DNA of 64,000 bases. Source: Acetivibrio ethanolgignens (GTDB taxonomy: Bacteria > Bacillota > Clostridia > Lachnospirales > Lachnospiraceae). Position 1 is the stretch's first letter, and every line of letters begins with the position of its first letter. Below the pieces are notes generated by a model, which saw only the letters and a program-made list of their open reading frames with translations, made no database searches and had not been told where the DNA came from. The stretch lies in contig NZ_LNAM01000001.1 in the NCBI RefSeq assembly GCF_001461035.1, positions 99,532 to 163,531 of the forward strand, in the 5' to 3' direction. Below, one piece after another: positions 1 to 8,701 of this stretch. A program made the translations under genes and the position numbers.

Positions 1-1223
1 AGCAGCTGTATGAGGGTATTGCTGTCAAGGGAAACGGAACTGTCGGCGTAATTACCTATCTGCGTACGGATTCGACCCGTATTTCAGAGGAAGCACAGGC
101 CGCTGCCAGAGAATTTATCAGTGCTAATTATGGAGAACAGTATAATGGAGAAGAGGAAACAGCTAAAAAGAGCAGTAAGAAGATACAGGATGCTCATGAA
201 GCAATCCGTCCGACCTATGTGGAGCTGACACCGGCAAAGCTTAAGGATTCCTTGAGTAGAGATCAGTTCCGTTTGTATCAGTTAATTTGGAAGCGTTTTG
301 TAGCAAGCCGGATGAAAGCTGCTCTTTATGAGACAACCTCAGTTAAGATAGACGGGAATGGCTATCGCTTCACTGCAGCTGCGTCCCGTTTGGTAGAGGA
401 AGGTTTTATGATGGTCTATACCACGGATGAGGATAAGGCCGAAAAAACGACTTTGTCTAAAAATCTGGAAAATGGAATGAAGCTGATCCTTGCTGATACG
501 GAAGAAAGCCAGCATTTTACCCAGCCGCCGGCACATTTTACCGAGGCTTCCCTGGTAAAGGCCTTGGAAGAGCTTGGAATCGGACGACCAAGTACCTATG
601 CACCAACAATTACAACAATTTTGGCGAGAAGATATATCGTAAAAGAGAATAAAAATCTTTATGTAACAGAGTTGGGAGAAGCAGTTAATCAGATTATGAT
701 GGAGGCTTTTACAACGATTGTAGATGTCAATTTTACAGCGAACATGGAAGGGCTTTTAGACTGTGTTGAAGATGGTACCGTAGCCTGGAAGACGGTTGTC
801 CGCAACTTTTATCCGGATTTAAAGGAAGCTGTTGATCATGCAGGAGAGGTTCTGGAAAAGATTAAGATTGAAGATGAAGTGACAGATGTTGTCTGTGAGG
901 AATGTGGAAGAAACATGGTAATCAAATACGGACCTCATGGAAAATTCTTAGCTTGTCCGGGATTTCCAGAGTGTCGGAATACCAAGCCATATTTTGAAAA
1001 AATTGGAGTACCTTGTCCGAAATGCGGAAAGGAAGTTGTTATCCGTAAGACCAAGAAGGGCAGACGTTACTTTGGATGTGAGAATAATCCGGAATGTGAT
1101 TTTATGTCCTGGCAGAAGCCATCAAAAGAAAAGTGTCCAAAGTGCGGCAGTGGTATGATAGAAAAAGGAAATAAACTGGTGTGCATGAGCGAAACCTGTG
1201 GCTTTGTAACTACAATTGTATAA
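1..1223 (+). CDS. topA: DNA topoisomerase I, C-terminal part (5' end outside window)
   Basis: This is the 3' part of topA; the reading frame is open from base 3, so the N-terminal Toprim domain lies outside the window. Type IA topoisomerase relaxes negative supercoils by cutting one strand through a phosphotyrosine. The active-site tyrosine is visible in the context ITYLRTDSTR (Tyr codon at 57-59), followed by DAHEAIRPT and GIGRPSTYA, both typical of bacterial TopA. The C-terminus carries three zinc-ribbon modules with CxxC pairs (CEECG, CPKCG, CPKCG), as in clostridial and Bacillus TopA. It is followed by codY on the same strand, an arrangement common in Firmicutes. The identification is secure; only the partial length limits it. 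Confidence 0.97.
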   Translation, partial: QLYEGIAVKGNGTVGVITYLRTDSTRISEEAQAAAREFISANYGEQYNGEEETAKKSSKKIQDAHEAIRPTYVELTPAKLKDSLSRDQFRLYQLIWKRFVASRMKAALYETTSVKIDGNGYRFTAAASRLVEEGFMMVYTTDEDKAEKTTLSKNLENGMKLILADTEESQHFTQPPAHFTEASLVKALEELGIGRPSTYAPTITTILARRYIVKENKNLYVTELGEAVNQIMMEAFTTIVDVNFTANMEGLLDCVEDGTVAWKTVVRNFYPDLKEAVDHAGEVLEKIKIEDEVTDVVCEECGRNMVIKYGPHGKFLACPGFPECRNTKPYFEKIGVPCPKCGKEVVIRKTKKGRRYFGCENNPECDFMSWQKPSKEKCPKCGSGMIEKGNKLVCMSETCGFVTTIV

Positions 1224-1238
1224 AAAATTACAAAACTA

Positions 1239-1267
1239 TTGAATTTTCAAATAAATTGTGGTAAAAT
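1239..1267 (+). promoter_or_regulatory. codY promoter with overlapping CodY-box-like site
   Basis: A sigma-A type promoter is seen: TTGAAT at 1239-1244, a 17-bp spacer and TAAAAT at 1262-1267. Overlapping the -35, bases 1242-1256 read AATTTTCAAATAAAT, which matches 12 of 15 positions of the CodY box AATTTTCWGAAAATT. This suggests that codY is transcribed separately from topA and represses itself. The promoter is read directly; the autoregulation is inferred. Confidence 0.6.
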
Positions 1268-1315
1268 TCACTCATATGGTACAGTAAAGTATGACTGTTG
1301 GAGGAGGGGAACGCT

Positions 1316-2098
1316 ATGAGTGTACAGCTGTTAGACAAAACAAGGAAGATAAATAAGCTGTTGCACAATAACAATTCACATAAGGTGGTATTTAATGATA
1401 TCTGTGAGGTGTTAAGTGAAATACTGGAATCCAATATCCTTGTTATCAGTAAAAAGGGAAAGGTTCTGGGAATCAAGAACCGGGATGATATTCCGGAGAT
1501 TCGGGAGCTGATTAAGGACAGTGTAGGGGGACATATTGACGAGCTGTTGAATGAGCGTCTTCTCAATATTCTTTCCACCAAGGAAAATGTTAACCTGATG
1601 ACATTGGGGTTTGAATTTGATAATGTGAATGAATATCAGGCAATTATTATACCGATTGAGATTGCAGGGGAGAGACTGGGAACTTTATTCCTGTACAAGT
1701 ACCAGTCTCAGTATACAATAGATGATATTATTCTAAGTGAGTATGGAACTACGGTGGTAGGGCTTGAGATGCTTCGCTCCGTAAATGAGGAGAGTGCAGA
1801 GGAAAGCCGTAAGGTACAGATTGTTAAATCAGCGATTAGCACCTTATCTTTCTCTGAGCTGGAAGCGATTACCAGTATTTTTGATGAGCTGGATGGAACA
1901 GAGGGAATTTTGGTAGCCAGCAAGATTGCTGACCGTGTTGGTATTACCCGTTCTGTTATTGTAAATGCTCTTAGAAAGTTTGAAAGTGCTGGAGTTATTG
2001 AGTCCAGATCCTCTGGTATGAAGGGGACCTATATTAAGGTCATCAACGATGTGGTTTTTGATGAATTAAAACAGATTAAAAAGAACAAGATGTGTTAA
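1316..2098 (+). CDS. codY: GTP/branched-chain amino acid sensing transcriptional repressor CodY
   Basis: CodY is the global nutritional repressor of Firmicutes. It binds DNA when loaded with isoleucine/valine and, in many species, GTP. The protein begins MSVQLLDKTRKINKLL, has the N-terminal GAF ligand domain (about residues 1-155) and ends with a winged helix-turn-helix in which ASKIADRVGITRSVIVNALRK is the recognition segment. Its length of 260 aa is normal. The ATG at 1316 is chosen because GGAGGAGGGG lies just upstream; the longer frame from a TTG at 1298 would start inside that ribosome binding site. It sits between topA and the flagellar operon. In Bacillus and Clostridium relatives CodY represses motility genes, so the placement is suggestive. 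A terminator follows. Confidence 0.97.
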   Translation: MSVQLLDKTRKINKLLHNNNSHKVVFNDICEVLSEILESNILVISKKGKVLGIKNRDDIPEIRELIKDSVGGHIDELLNERLLNILSTKENVNLMTLGFEFDNVNEYQAIIIPIEIAGERLGTLFLYKYQSQYTIDDIILSEYGTTVVGLEMLRSVNEESAEESRKVQIVKSAISTLSFSELEAITSIFDELDGTEGILVASKIADRVGITRSVIVNALRKFESAGVIESRSSGMKGTYIKVINDVVFDELKQIKKNKMC

Positions 2099-2126
2099 CT
2101 ATATAGGACCTGGATGGCTTACGACA

Positions 2127-2155
2127 AAGGGAGTTGATACAGAACTTCCTTTTTT
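2127..2155 (+). terminator. Rho-independent terminator after codY
   Basis: A 9-bp stem (AAGGGAGTT at 2127-2135 with AACTTCCTT at 2143-2151, one G-T pair) is followed at once by a T tract. It lies 29 bases after the codY stop and ahead of the flagellar promoter. Confidence 0.75.
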
Positions 2156-2191
2156 GTTGTAGAAATAGGGCTATTTTCCTATCAATATTCC

Positions 2192-2220
2192 TTGTTTTTT
2201 GTAAAAAAAAAAGATATAAT
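2192..2220 (+). promoter_or_regulatory. Promoter of the fla/che operon
   Basis: TTGTTT at 2192-2197, a 17-bp spacer and a perfect TATAAT at 2215-2220 lie 24 bases before flgB. The form is vegetative sigma-A rather than sigma-28, as for the early flagellar promoter in other Firmicutes. About 16 bases upstream of the -35 is a palindrome, AAATAG-GG-CTATTT (2163-2176), which could be an operator. Confidence 0.65.
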
Positions 2221-2243
2221 AGCAAAGAAAGGATGTGTGAAGG

Positions 2244-2636
2244 ATGATTGGTTCCAATGCATACAATTATATCAATGTTCTGGGCAAAGCGGCAGATGCC
2301 AGTTGGCTGAGAGATGAATTAATCAGCAACAACCTTGCAAACGTAAGCACCCCTAACTATAAAAGAAAGGATGTCCAGTTTGAGTCCTATCTTATGACGG
2401 CAGTAGCAGGCGGTGACAGTCTGGATGATAATATCGACAATATTGATTTATCTGCTTTGAATCCGACCACTTATACGGAGTATTCAGGATTGAGCTACCG
2501 ACTGGATGGGAACAACGTGGATATTGATACGGAAAGTGCGGAGCTTGCAAAGAACCAGCTTCGTTATTATACTCTGATTGATTCGATGAGTCAGGAATTC
2601 AGCCGGATTAAGATGGTATTGAACCGTAACAGCTAA
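2244..2636 (+). CDS. flgB: Flagellar basal-body proximal rod protein FlgB
   Basis: FlgB is a proximal rod subunit, exported through the flagellar type III apparatus to connect the MS ring to the drive shaft. The 130-aa protein has the rod/hook-family N-terminal signature (RDELISNNLANVSTPNYKRKDVQFE) and the C-terminal amphipathic helix ending in NQLRYYTLIDSMSQEFSRIKMVL. The length is typical. It is the first gene of the operon, 24 bases after a TATAAT, with an AAGG ribosome binding site, and flgC follows after 15 bases. No signal peptide is present, as expected for a flagellar export substrate. Confidence 0.97.
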   Translation: MIGSNAYNYINVLGKAADASWLRDELISNNLANVSTPNYKRKDVQFESYLMTAVAGGDSLDDNIDNIDLSALNPTTYTEYSGLSYRLDGNNVDIDTESAELAKNQLRYYTLIDSMSQEFSRIKMVLNRNS

Positions 2637-2651
2637 AAGGGGAGGTAATAT

Positions 2652-3095
2652 ATGTCAGTATTTGGAGCAATGAATGTCAGTGCTACGGGTATGACTGCCC
2701 AGAGCGTAAGACGTGATATTATTTCGCAGAATATTGCAAACGTTAATACAACAAGAGACGCCAATGGAAAGCCTTATAAAAAGAAAAATGTTGTATTTGA
2801 AGAAAAAAGTGTAACCAGCTTTGCAATGGCACTTGATTTATCTATGGGTGCAACAGGCATCGGACTTGATGGAGTAAAGGTATCAAAGATTGTAGAGGAC
2901 GATTCGGAGGGAAGAATGGTTTATGATCCATCCCATCCGGATGCAGATGAGGACGGTTATGTTACCTGCCCTAATGTAAATGTGGTGCAGGAGATGACAG
3001 ATTTGATCGATGCCAGCCGTGCTTATGAAGCGAATGTAACCGCTTTTAATGCATCAAAGTCTATGTATATGAAAACATTGGAGATGGGCAAATAA
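2652..3095 (+). CDS. flgC: Flagellar basal-body rod protein FlgC
   Basis: FlgC is a second proximal rod subunit. The N-terminus (MNVSATGMTAQSVRRDIISQNIANVNTT) carries the rod-family heptad helix and the conserved SxNIAN-type motif. The C-terminus (NVVQEMTDLIDASRAYEANV) is the matching FlgC/FlgG-type C-terminal helix, the ANxxAxNxxK-type region. At 147 aa it has the usual length. It starts after GGGGAGG and is spaced 15 bases from flgB and 18 bases from fliE, so the three form a rod-assembly block. Confidence 0.97.
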   Translation: MSVFGAMNVSATGMTAQSVRRDIISQNIANVNTTRDANGKPYKKKNVVFEEKSVTSFAMALDLSMGATGIGLDGVKVSKIVEDDSEGRMVYDPSHPDADEDGYVTCPNVNVVQEMTDLIDASRAYEANVTAFNASKSMYMKTLEMGK

Positions 3096-3113
3096 ACAGT
3101 AGGAGGATAAAAG

Positions 3114-3425
3114 ATGAGCACTATTTCATCTATCGGGAACGTTCCGGAGAATATATTATGGGGTGATAAGGCGAATGCCGTAAATCCTTCCAGGAACCAG
3201 ACCTTTGAAACTTTATTCCAGTCAGCACTGGATATGATAAATGAAACCAATGATTTAACGAATAAGGTAGAGGAAGAAGAAATCCGTTTTGCGATGGGGG
3301 CCTCAGACAGTCCGGTTGATTTGATGGCTGCACAACAGAAGGCCAATATCTCGTTGCAATATACAGTGGCAGTCCGTAATACAATCCTGGACGCTTATAA
3401 AGAGATTATGAACCTTCAGTTCTAA
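3114..3425 (+). CDS. fliE: Flagellar hook-basal body complex protein FliE
   Basis: FliE joins the MS ring (FliF) to the rod and is among the first substrates exported. The 103-aa protein has the FliE pattern: a variable N-terminus, then FETLFQSALDMINETNDLTNKVEEEEIRFAMG, then the conserved SPVDLMAAQQKANISLQYTVAVRNTILDAYKEIMNLQF, which ends exactly as FliE proteins do. The ribosome binding site is AGGAGGATAAAAG. Its place between flgC and fliF is the standard Firmicutes order. Confidence 0.96.
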   Translation: MSTISSIGNVPENILWGDKANAVNPSRNQTFETLFQSALDMINETNDLTNKVEEEEIRFAMGASDSPVDLMAAQQKANISLQYTVAVRNTILDAYKEIMNLQF

Positions 3426-3474
3426 GTAAGGAACAAATCTTAAAATACGGTATACGATAACGGGAGAGAACAGC

Positions 3475-5079
3475 ATGCAGGAGCGTTTAAAAAAGATTCC
3501 AGAGCGTTTTCTGGAGTTTTGGAATAAATATACAACCAGACAGAAGACAATCATAATTAGTGTGGTATGTGCCATATTTTTTACGATTGTCCTTTTGGCG
3601 TATTTTCTTACAAGACCGAAATATGATGCGGTGCTTGGTAGCTTTGAAGATAGCAAAGAAGCGACAGAGGTTATAACTCTTCTTGAGGGCAATGGGATTC
3701 CTTATGAGCAGTCCAGAGATGGGAAAATTATATATGTCGAGGAAAAAAATTATACGAAGGGCCTTAATCTTCTGGCTTCCAATGATATTCTGACAGATGA
3801 GATGGGCTGGGAAAACTTCGCCTTTAACAATTCTATGTCAACGACAGAAAAAGAGAAGGAACAGAAGATTACCTTGGCGACACAGACCCAGCTTAGGAAT
3901 AATATTTTAAAGATGGAGGGCATCCGGGATGCGACCGTTATTATTGATAAGCCGGCTTCTGAATATACAATTTTTGAACAGGAAAAGGAGCCGTCTGTCA
4001 GCATTATCCTGGATTTATCTGAGGAGATAACCGACGAGCAGGCTCGGTATATGGCTATGTGGGTGGCGAATGCTATGGGTTCTGAGACCGCAGATGGCGT
4101 AGTTATTATGGACAGTCAGAGAAATCTCTTGTTTGGCGGCAAGCAGGAAGAGCTGCTGGGTGGGGCGATTGCAGATAAGGAGGAATATAAGCGAAGGCTT
4201 ACGAACCAGCTCAATTATGATGTTGAGACTATGATGGTCAAGGCAGAGTTTGATGATGTCAATGTCACCTCTAATATGAAATATGATTTCAATAAGATTA
4301 CTGAGCAATACACTGAGTATACGCCTACAGAAGGGCAGGAGCAGGGTGTTTATTCCCATAGCTACCAGTATTCTTCCAAGGGTTCGTCTGGTTCTGGTGG
4401 TATTCCTGGAACCGAGTCTAACGATGAGGATACCGATTATATGATTCAAACCGGAGGGACTACAGATACACAGATTACGCTGGATAAGTATGATTATCTT
4501 CCGAATGAAAGAATTAAAAATATAGAGTATGAAATCGGTGCTGTTGTACCAGGGGAGTCTTCTATGTCGGTTGTACTGACAAAATATGTTGTGTATAATG
4601 AAAAAGACTTGAAGCGTCAGGGGCTTTTGGATGGTACAACCTTTGAGGATTTTATCCTGGCAAATAATACAAGGGCTTCTCTTGCAGTAGATGAGCAGTA
4701 TTATCAGTTGATTGCTTCTGCTACCGGAATTGCAGTAGAAAATATTACAATTATGGCATACAGCCAGCCGGTATTTAACGAAGAGGTTAGGGAACCATTT
4801 GACATTACCAATTACCTGATGATTATCCTGGCGGTGCTGATTGTAGCCTTGCTGATTTTTGTAGTATTCCGTGGTACAGCACCAGTCGAGGTAACAGAGA
4901 TGGAGCCGGAGCTTTCTGTAGAACAGCTTCTGGCAACAACCAAGGAAAACCAGTCTCTGGAGGATATCGAATTCAGCGAAAAGTCCGAAACGAGACGATT
5001 GATAGAAAAGTTTGTAGACGAGAATCCAGAAGCGGTAGCGACCTTGCTTCGCAACTGGCTACAGGATGATTGGGGGTAA
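3475..5079 (+). CDS. fliF: Flagellar MS-ring protein FliF
   Basis: FliF builds the membrane MS ring on which the export gate and the C ring assemble. The protein has an N-terminal transmembrane helix (about residues 22-46), two ring-building periplasmic modules (the YscJ/FliF domain with LASNDILTDEMGWENFAF and ITLATQTQLRNNILKMEGIRDATVII), a long Ser/Gly-rich loop (SSKGSSGSGGIPG), a second transmembrane helix near residues 443-465, and a cytoplasmic tail. The tail ends PEAVATLLRNWLQDDWG, the typical FliG-binding end. Its 534 aa are normal for clostridia. It overlaps nothing upstream, and fliG begins 5 bases after its stop. Confidence 0.97.
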   Translation: MQERLKKIPERFLEFWNKYTTRQKTIIISVVCAIFFTIVLLAYFLTRPKYDAVLGSFEDSKEATEVITLLEGNGIPYEQSRDGKIIYVEEKNYTKGLNLLASNDILTDEMGWENFAFNNSMSTTEKEKEQKITLATQTQLRNNILKMEGIRDATVIIDKPASEYTIFEQEKEPSVSIILDLSEEITDEQARYMAMWVANAMGSETADGVVIMDSQRNLLFGGKQEELLGGAIADKEEYKRRLTNQLNYDVETMMVKAEFDDVNVTSNMKYDFNKITEQYTEYTPTEGQEQGVYSHSYQYSSKGSSGSGGIPGTESNDEDTDYMIQTGGTTDTQITLDKYDYLPNERIKNIEYEIGAVVPGESSMSVVLTKYVVYNEKDLKRQGLLDGTTFEDFILANNTRASLAVDEQYYQLIASATGIAVENITIMAYSQPVFNEEVREPFDITNYLMIILAVLIVALLIFVVFRGTAPVEVTEMEPELSVEQLLATTKENQSLEDIEFSEKSETRRLIEKFVDENPEAVATLLRNWLQDDWG

Positions 5080-5084
5080 TCAGA

Positions 5085-6095
5085 ATGGCAGCAAATATGG
5101 AAATGACAGGTGTACAAAAAGCAGCGATTCTTTTAATTGCCCTGGGACCGGAAAAATCTGCTAATATATTTAAACATTTAAAGGAAGATGAAATAGAGCA
5201 GCTTACTCTGGAAATAGCCAATACCAGGAGTGTGTCTCCAGCTTTAAAAGATGAGGTGCTCGATGAGTTCTATGAGGTTTGTCTGGCACAGCAGTATATT
5301 GCAGAAGGTGGCGTTGGTTATGCGAAAGAGCTTCTGGAAAAAGCCCTGGGTACCGAAAAGGCAATGAATGTCATTGGAAAGCTGACGGCTTCCTTGCAGG
5401 TTCGTCCCTTTGAATTTGTACGAAAGACTGATGCCAGCCAGCTTCTAAACTTTATTCAGGATGAGCATCCACAGACAATTGCTTTGATTTTATCCTATCT
5501 GCCATCTGGGCAGGCGGCACAGATTGTGTCAGCTCTGACACCGGACAAGCAGGCGGATGTTGCAAAGCGTATTGCGATGATGGATCGTACTTCTCCGGAT
5601 GTAATCAAGGAGGTAGAGCGGGTATTGGAGCAGAAGCTGTCTTCTTTGGTAAACCAGGATTACACAATTGTTGGTGGTATCGATTCTATTGTAGAGATTT
5701 TGAACACGGTAGACCGTGGTACCGAAAAACATATTATGGAAACTCTCGAAATCGAAGAGCCAGAGCTGGCAGATGAAATCAGGAAGAAGATGTTTGTATT
5801 CGAGGATATTCTTTCTCTGGACGACCGTTCTATCCAGCGTGTACTGCGTGAGGTTGATAATAATGAGCTGGCAGTTGCACTTAAGGGATCTAACGAAGAG
5901 GTACAGACAGTTATCTTTAACAATCTGTCCAAGCGTCTGGCAACCATGATTAAAGAGGATATGGATTTCATGGGACCGGTACGTCTTAAGGATGTAGAGG
6001 AGGCACAGCAGAAAATCGTTAATATCATCCGTAAGCTGGAGGATTCCGCAGAGATTGTAATTGCAAGAGGCGGAGGTGACGAGCTGATTGTCTAA
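5085..6095 (+). CDS. fliG: Flagellar motor switch protein FliG
   Basis: FliG is the rotor protein that receives torque from MotA and sets rotation direction. All three armadillo-like domains are visible: the N-terminal FliF-binding part (VQKAAILLIALGPEKSANIFKHL), the middle part with the EHPQ motif (FIQDEHPQTIALILSYL), and the C-terminal charged torque helix (FEDILSLDDRSIQRVLREVDNNELAVALKG). The ATG at 5085 is preferred over an upstream TTG because GGGGG precedes it; this start gives 336 aa, the usual length. The end overlaps the fliH start by 8 bases, indicating translational coupling. Confidence 0.97.
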   Translation: MAANMEMTGVQKAAILLIALGPEKSANIFKHLKEDEIEQLTLEIANTRSVSPALKDEVLDEFYEVCLAQQYIAEGGVGYAKELLEKALGTEKAMNVIGKLTASLQVRPFEFVRKTDASQLLNFIQDEHPQTIALILSYLPSGQAAQIVSALTPDKQADVAKRIAMMDRTSPDVIKEVERVLEQKLSSLVNQDYTIVGGIDSIVEILNTVDRGTEKHIMETLEIEEPELADEIRKKMFVFEDILSLDDRSIQRVLREVDNNELAVALKGSNEEVQTVIFNNLSKRLATMIKEDMDFMGPVRLKDVEEAQQKIVNIIRKLEDSAEIVIARGGGDELIV

Positions 6096-6894
6096 TCTGA
6101 TTAAATGGAATTATATAAATTTGGAAAGTGAGAACCGGCGGATTATTGATTCAGACCATTCCAAAAAAAATCCATTCCTGGAGCAGCCAGCTTCGGGAAT
6201 GGCCTGTAATAAAGGAGAAAATATGGAGGCCGGAGGCTTCCATGAGGGAGTTAAAGCCGTAAATTACGATGAGCTTCTTAAAAAAGAGCGGGAGCAGATA
6301 GAGACAGAGAAAAATGTTGTTCTTTCTGAAGCCAGAAGACAGGCTGACGAGCTGATTAGTCAGGCCAGATGTGTCGCGGAGAATATAAAAAATGATGCTT
6401 ATGAGAGCGGATATGAAAGCGGCAGGGAATCTGGTCAGGCAGAGGCTTTGGAAATTCTTGAAAAAGAAAAGGAAAAGCTTCAGGAATACCAAAAGGAGCT
6501 TGAAAAGGATTATCAGGAAAGGCTTCGCAGCATAGAGCCTATGATAGCTGATTTTATGGCAAAACTTGTGGAAAAGCTGACAGGTACTGTTGTAGAAGGG
6601 AAAAAGGATGTTATTCTTTATCTGGTGCGATGTGGACTGGAGCAGACTGGAAAAAGCACCCGCTTTGTGATTCGGATTTCCCAGGAGGATTATCCACTGG
6701 TAGAGAGTCATAAGGAGGAGCTTCTGGCTCTTTTAGATGGTCAGGGTGAGTTAAGCTTCCGTGAGGATAAGGGGCTCACTAAAAATCAATGTGTAATAGA
6801 AACAGATACAGCGATTATTGAAAGCAGTCTGGATATTCAGCTGGAGAATCTTTCAGAGGATATCCGGCTCATGGCATTAAGCAAAGAGCTGTAA
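6088..6894 (+). CDS. fliH: Flagellar export ATPase regulator FliH
   Basis: FliH is the stator-like partner that docks the FliI ATPase to the export gate. The 268-aa protein starts at a TTG overlapping the fliG stop; its opening (LIKWNYINL...RRIIDSD) resembles the conserved N-terminus of clostridial FliH. A long charged coiled coil follows with GYESGRESGQAEALE, a GxxxG-type repeat typical of FliH. The C-terminal globular domain (LVEKLTGTVVEGKKDVILYLVRCGLEQ) matches the vacuolar ATPase E-subunit-like fold. Sequence conservation in this family is low, so order (between fliG and fliI) adds to the call. Confidence 0.93.
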   Translation: MSNLIKWNYINLESENRRIIDSDHSKKNPFLEQPASGMACNKGENMEAGGFHEGVKAVNYDELLKKEREQIETEKNVVLSEARRQADELISQARCVAENIKNDAYESGYESGRESGQAEALEILEKEKEKLQEYQKELEKDYQERLRSIEPMIADFMAKLVEKLTGTVVEGKKDVILYLVRCGLEQTGKSTRFVIRISQEDYPLVESHKEELLALLDGQGELSFREDKGLTKNQCVIETDTAIIESSLDIQLENLSEDIRLMALSKEL

Positions 6895-6929
6895 GTGCCG
6901 ATATATTAACTATGGAAAGCAGGTGTTTT

Positions 6930-8249
6930 ATGGAAAATTTTGAATTTATCTTTCAGAGGTATAACCGGCTTCTGGAAAAGTCCTATGTAAAGCACCTGGG
7001 AAAGGTAGTTAAGGTAGTTGGTCTTACGATAGAATCTATCGGACCAAGTGCTAAGCTAAATGATTTGTGTAAGATTATTTCTGCCGATGGACGCAATGAA
7101 ATTATGGCAGAGGTAGTTGGCTTCCGGGATGACAGAGTTCTTTTAATGCCCTTTGGAAGTGTTGAGGGGGTAGGCTTGGGAAGCCGGGTAGAAAATACCG
7201 ATGAGTGCCTGAAGGTTATGGTAGGTGCTAATCTTCTAGGGCAGGTTCTGGATGGATTGGGACGTCCTCTTTCCGGTGAGACCCTGGCCTGTGATAGAGC
7301 ATACCCGCTGGATGCACCGCCACCGGATCCGATGAAACGAAAAATGATTGACGAAGTACTTCCTTTGGGAGTAAAGGCTGTTGACGGTATGATCACTCTG
7401 GGAAAGGGGCAGAGAATTGGAATTTTCGCCGGCAGTGGTGTTGGAAAAAGTACCTTGATGGGCATGTTTGCCCGTAATACCCGGGCTGATATTAATGTAA
7501 TCGCACTGATAGGAGAGCGAGGCAGGGAGGTTCGTGAATTTATCGAACGGGACCTGGGAGAAGAGGGCATGAAGCGTTCAGTAGTAGTAGTAGCTACCTC
7601 GGATAAGCCGGCACTGATTCGTAAGAAGGCAGCGATGACGGCAACGGCAGTTGCTGAGTATTTCCGAGATCAGGGTAAGGATGTCCTTTTAATGATGGAT
7701 AATCTGACCCGTTTTTCGATGGCTCAGAGAGAAATCGGCCTTGCTTCCGGTGAACCACCGGTATCCCGCGGATATCCGCCGAGTGTATATTCTGAGATGC
7801 CCAAGCTTTTAGAGCGGGCCGGAAGGTCAGATAAAGGATCTATTACCGGTCTTTATGCAGTTTTAGTTGACGGTGATGATTTTAATGAGCCAATCAGTGA
7901 TACTGCCCGTGGTATTTTAGATGGACATATTATTTTGTCCAGAAAGCTGGGACATAAGAATCATTACCCGGCCATTGATATTTTACAGAGTATTTCCCGT
8001 GTTATGAGCAGTGTAGCCTCCAGTGAGCATAAGAAATATGCCGGTATGCTTAAAAACGTTATGGCTACCTATACGGAGGCGGAGGATTTGATTAATATCG
8101 GAGCTTATAAAAATGGCTCTAATAAAAATATAGATTATGCAATTGAAAAAATTGATGCAGTAAATGAGTATCTGCGGCAGCAGACAGATGAGAAGCTGGA
8201 GTATGAAGAAGAGGAAGAGCTTCTGAAACAAATTTTTGAGGATGCTTGA
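6930..8249 (+). CDS. fliI: Flagellum-specific ATP synthase/export ATPase FliI
   Basis: FliI is the hexameric ATPase that energises unfolding and release of export substrates. It shows Walker A (GIFAGSGVGKSTL), Walker B (VLLMMDNLTRFSMAQREIGL), the arginine-finger region and the family hallmark GEPPVSRGYPPSVYSEMPKLLERAG. The ATG at 6930 is chosen because AGCAGGTG lies a suitable distance upstream; an ATG at 6912 has no ribosome binding site. The predicted length of 439 aa is normal. It lies between fliH and fliJ, its two partners in the ATPase ring complex. Confidence 0.98.
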   Translation: MENFEFIFQRYNRLLEKSYVKHLGKVVKVVGLTIESIGPSAKLNDLCKIISADGRNEIMAEVVGFRDDRVLLMPFGSVEGVGLGSRVENTDECLKVMVGANLLGQVLDGLGRPLSGETLACDRAYPLDAPPPDPMKRKMIDEVLPLGVKAVDGMITLGKGQRIGIFAGSGVGKSTLMGMFARNTRADINVIALIGERGREVREFIERDLGEEGMKRSVVVVATSDKPALIRKKAAMTATAVAEYFRDQGKDVLLMMDNLTRFSMAQREIGLASGEPPVSRGYPPSVYSEMPKLLERAGRSDKGSITGLYAVLVDGDDFNEPISDTARGILDGHIILSRKLGHKNHYPAIDILQSISRVMSSVASSEHKKYAGMLKNVMATYTEAEDLINIGAYKNGSNKNIDYAIEKIDAVNEYLRQQTDEKLEYEEEEELLKQIFEDA

Positions 8250-8251
8250 TT

Positions 8252-8701
8252 ATGGCAAAATTTATCTATAAGATGCAGAACCTCCTGTCGATAAAGCTGA
8301 AGCTGGAGGAGCAGGCAAAAAACGCTTTTGGTGAGGCAAGGGCAAGGCTTAATCAGGAAGAGGAGAAGCTTTCCATGCTGGAAGGAAAAAAGCAAAGCTA
8401 TGAAAGGCAGCTCTCAGAAAGTATAGCCGGAAAGCTTAATATCCGGGAAATATGTCAGACAGAAGAGGCTGTAGAAATTATGAAATATAAAATTCGCATA
8501 CAGAGTATTGCAGTGACTACGGCAATGCAGCAGCTGGAATTAGCCAGAGTTAAGCTGAATGAGGCAATTCAGGAGCGAAAGATACAGGAAAATCTAAGAG
8601 AGCAGGCTTTTCTTACTTTTATGGAGGAGCTGAAGGCAGAAGAACAAAAAGAGGTAGATGAAAGAGTAAGCTTCATGTACCGTGACAGTGAGGAAGAGTA
8701 G
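8252..8701 (+). CDS. fliJ: Flagellar export protein FliJ
   Basis: FliJ is the central-stalk coiled coil of the FliHIJ export ATPase and a chaperone escort. The 149-aa protein is almost entirely charged helix, beginning AKFIYKMQNLLSIKLKLEEQAKNAFGEA, a typical FliJ N-terminus. The ATG at 8252 is preferred to the upstream TTG at 8246 because GAGGAT lies 8 bases before it. It begins 3 bases after the fliI stop, and the next gene begins directly after its own stop. Confidence 0.93.
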   Translation: MAKFIYKMQNLLSIKLKLEEQAKNAFGEARARLNQEEEKLSMLEGKKQSYERQLSESIAGKLNIREICQTEEAVEIMKYKIRIQSIAVTTAMQQLELARVKLNEAIQERKIQENLREQAFLTFMEELKAEEQKEVDERVSFMYRDSEEE

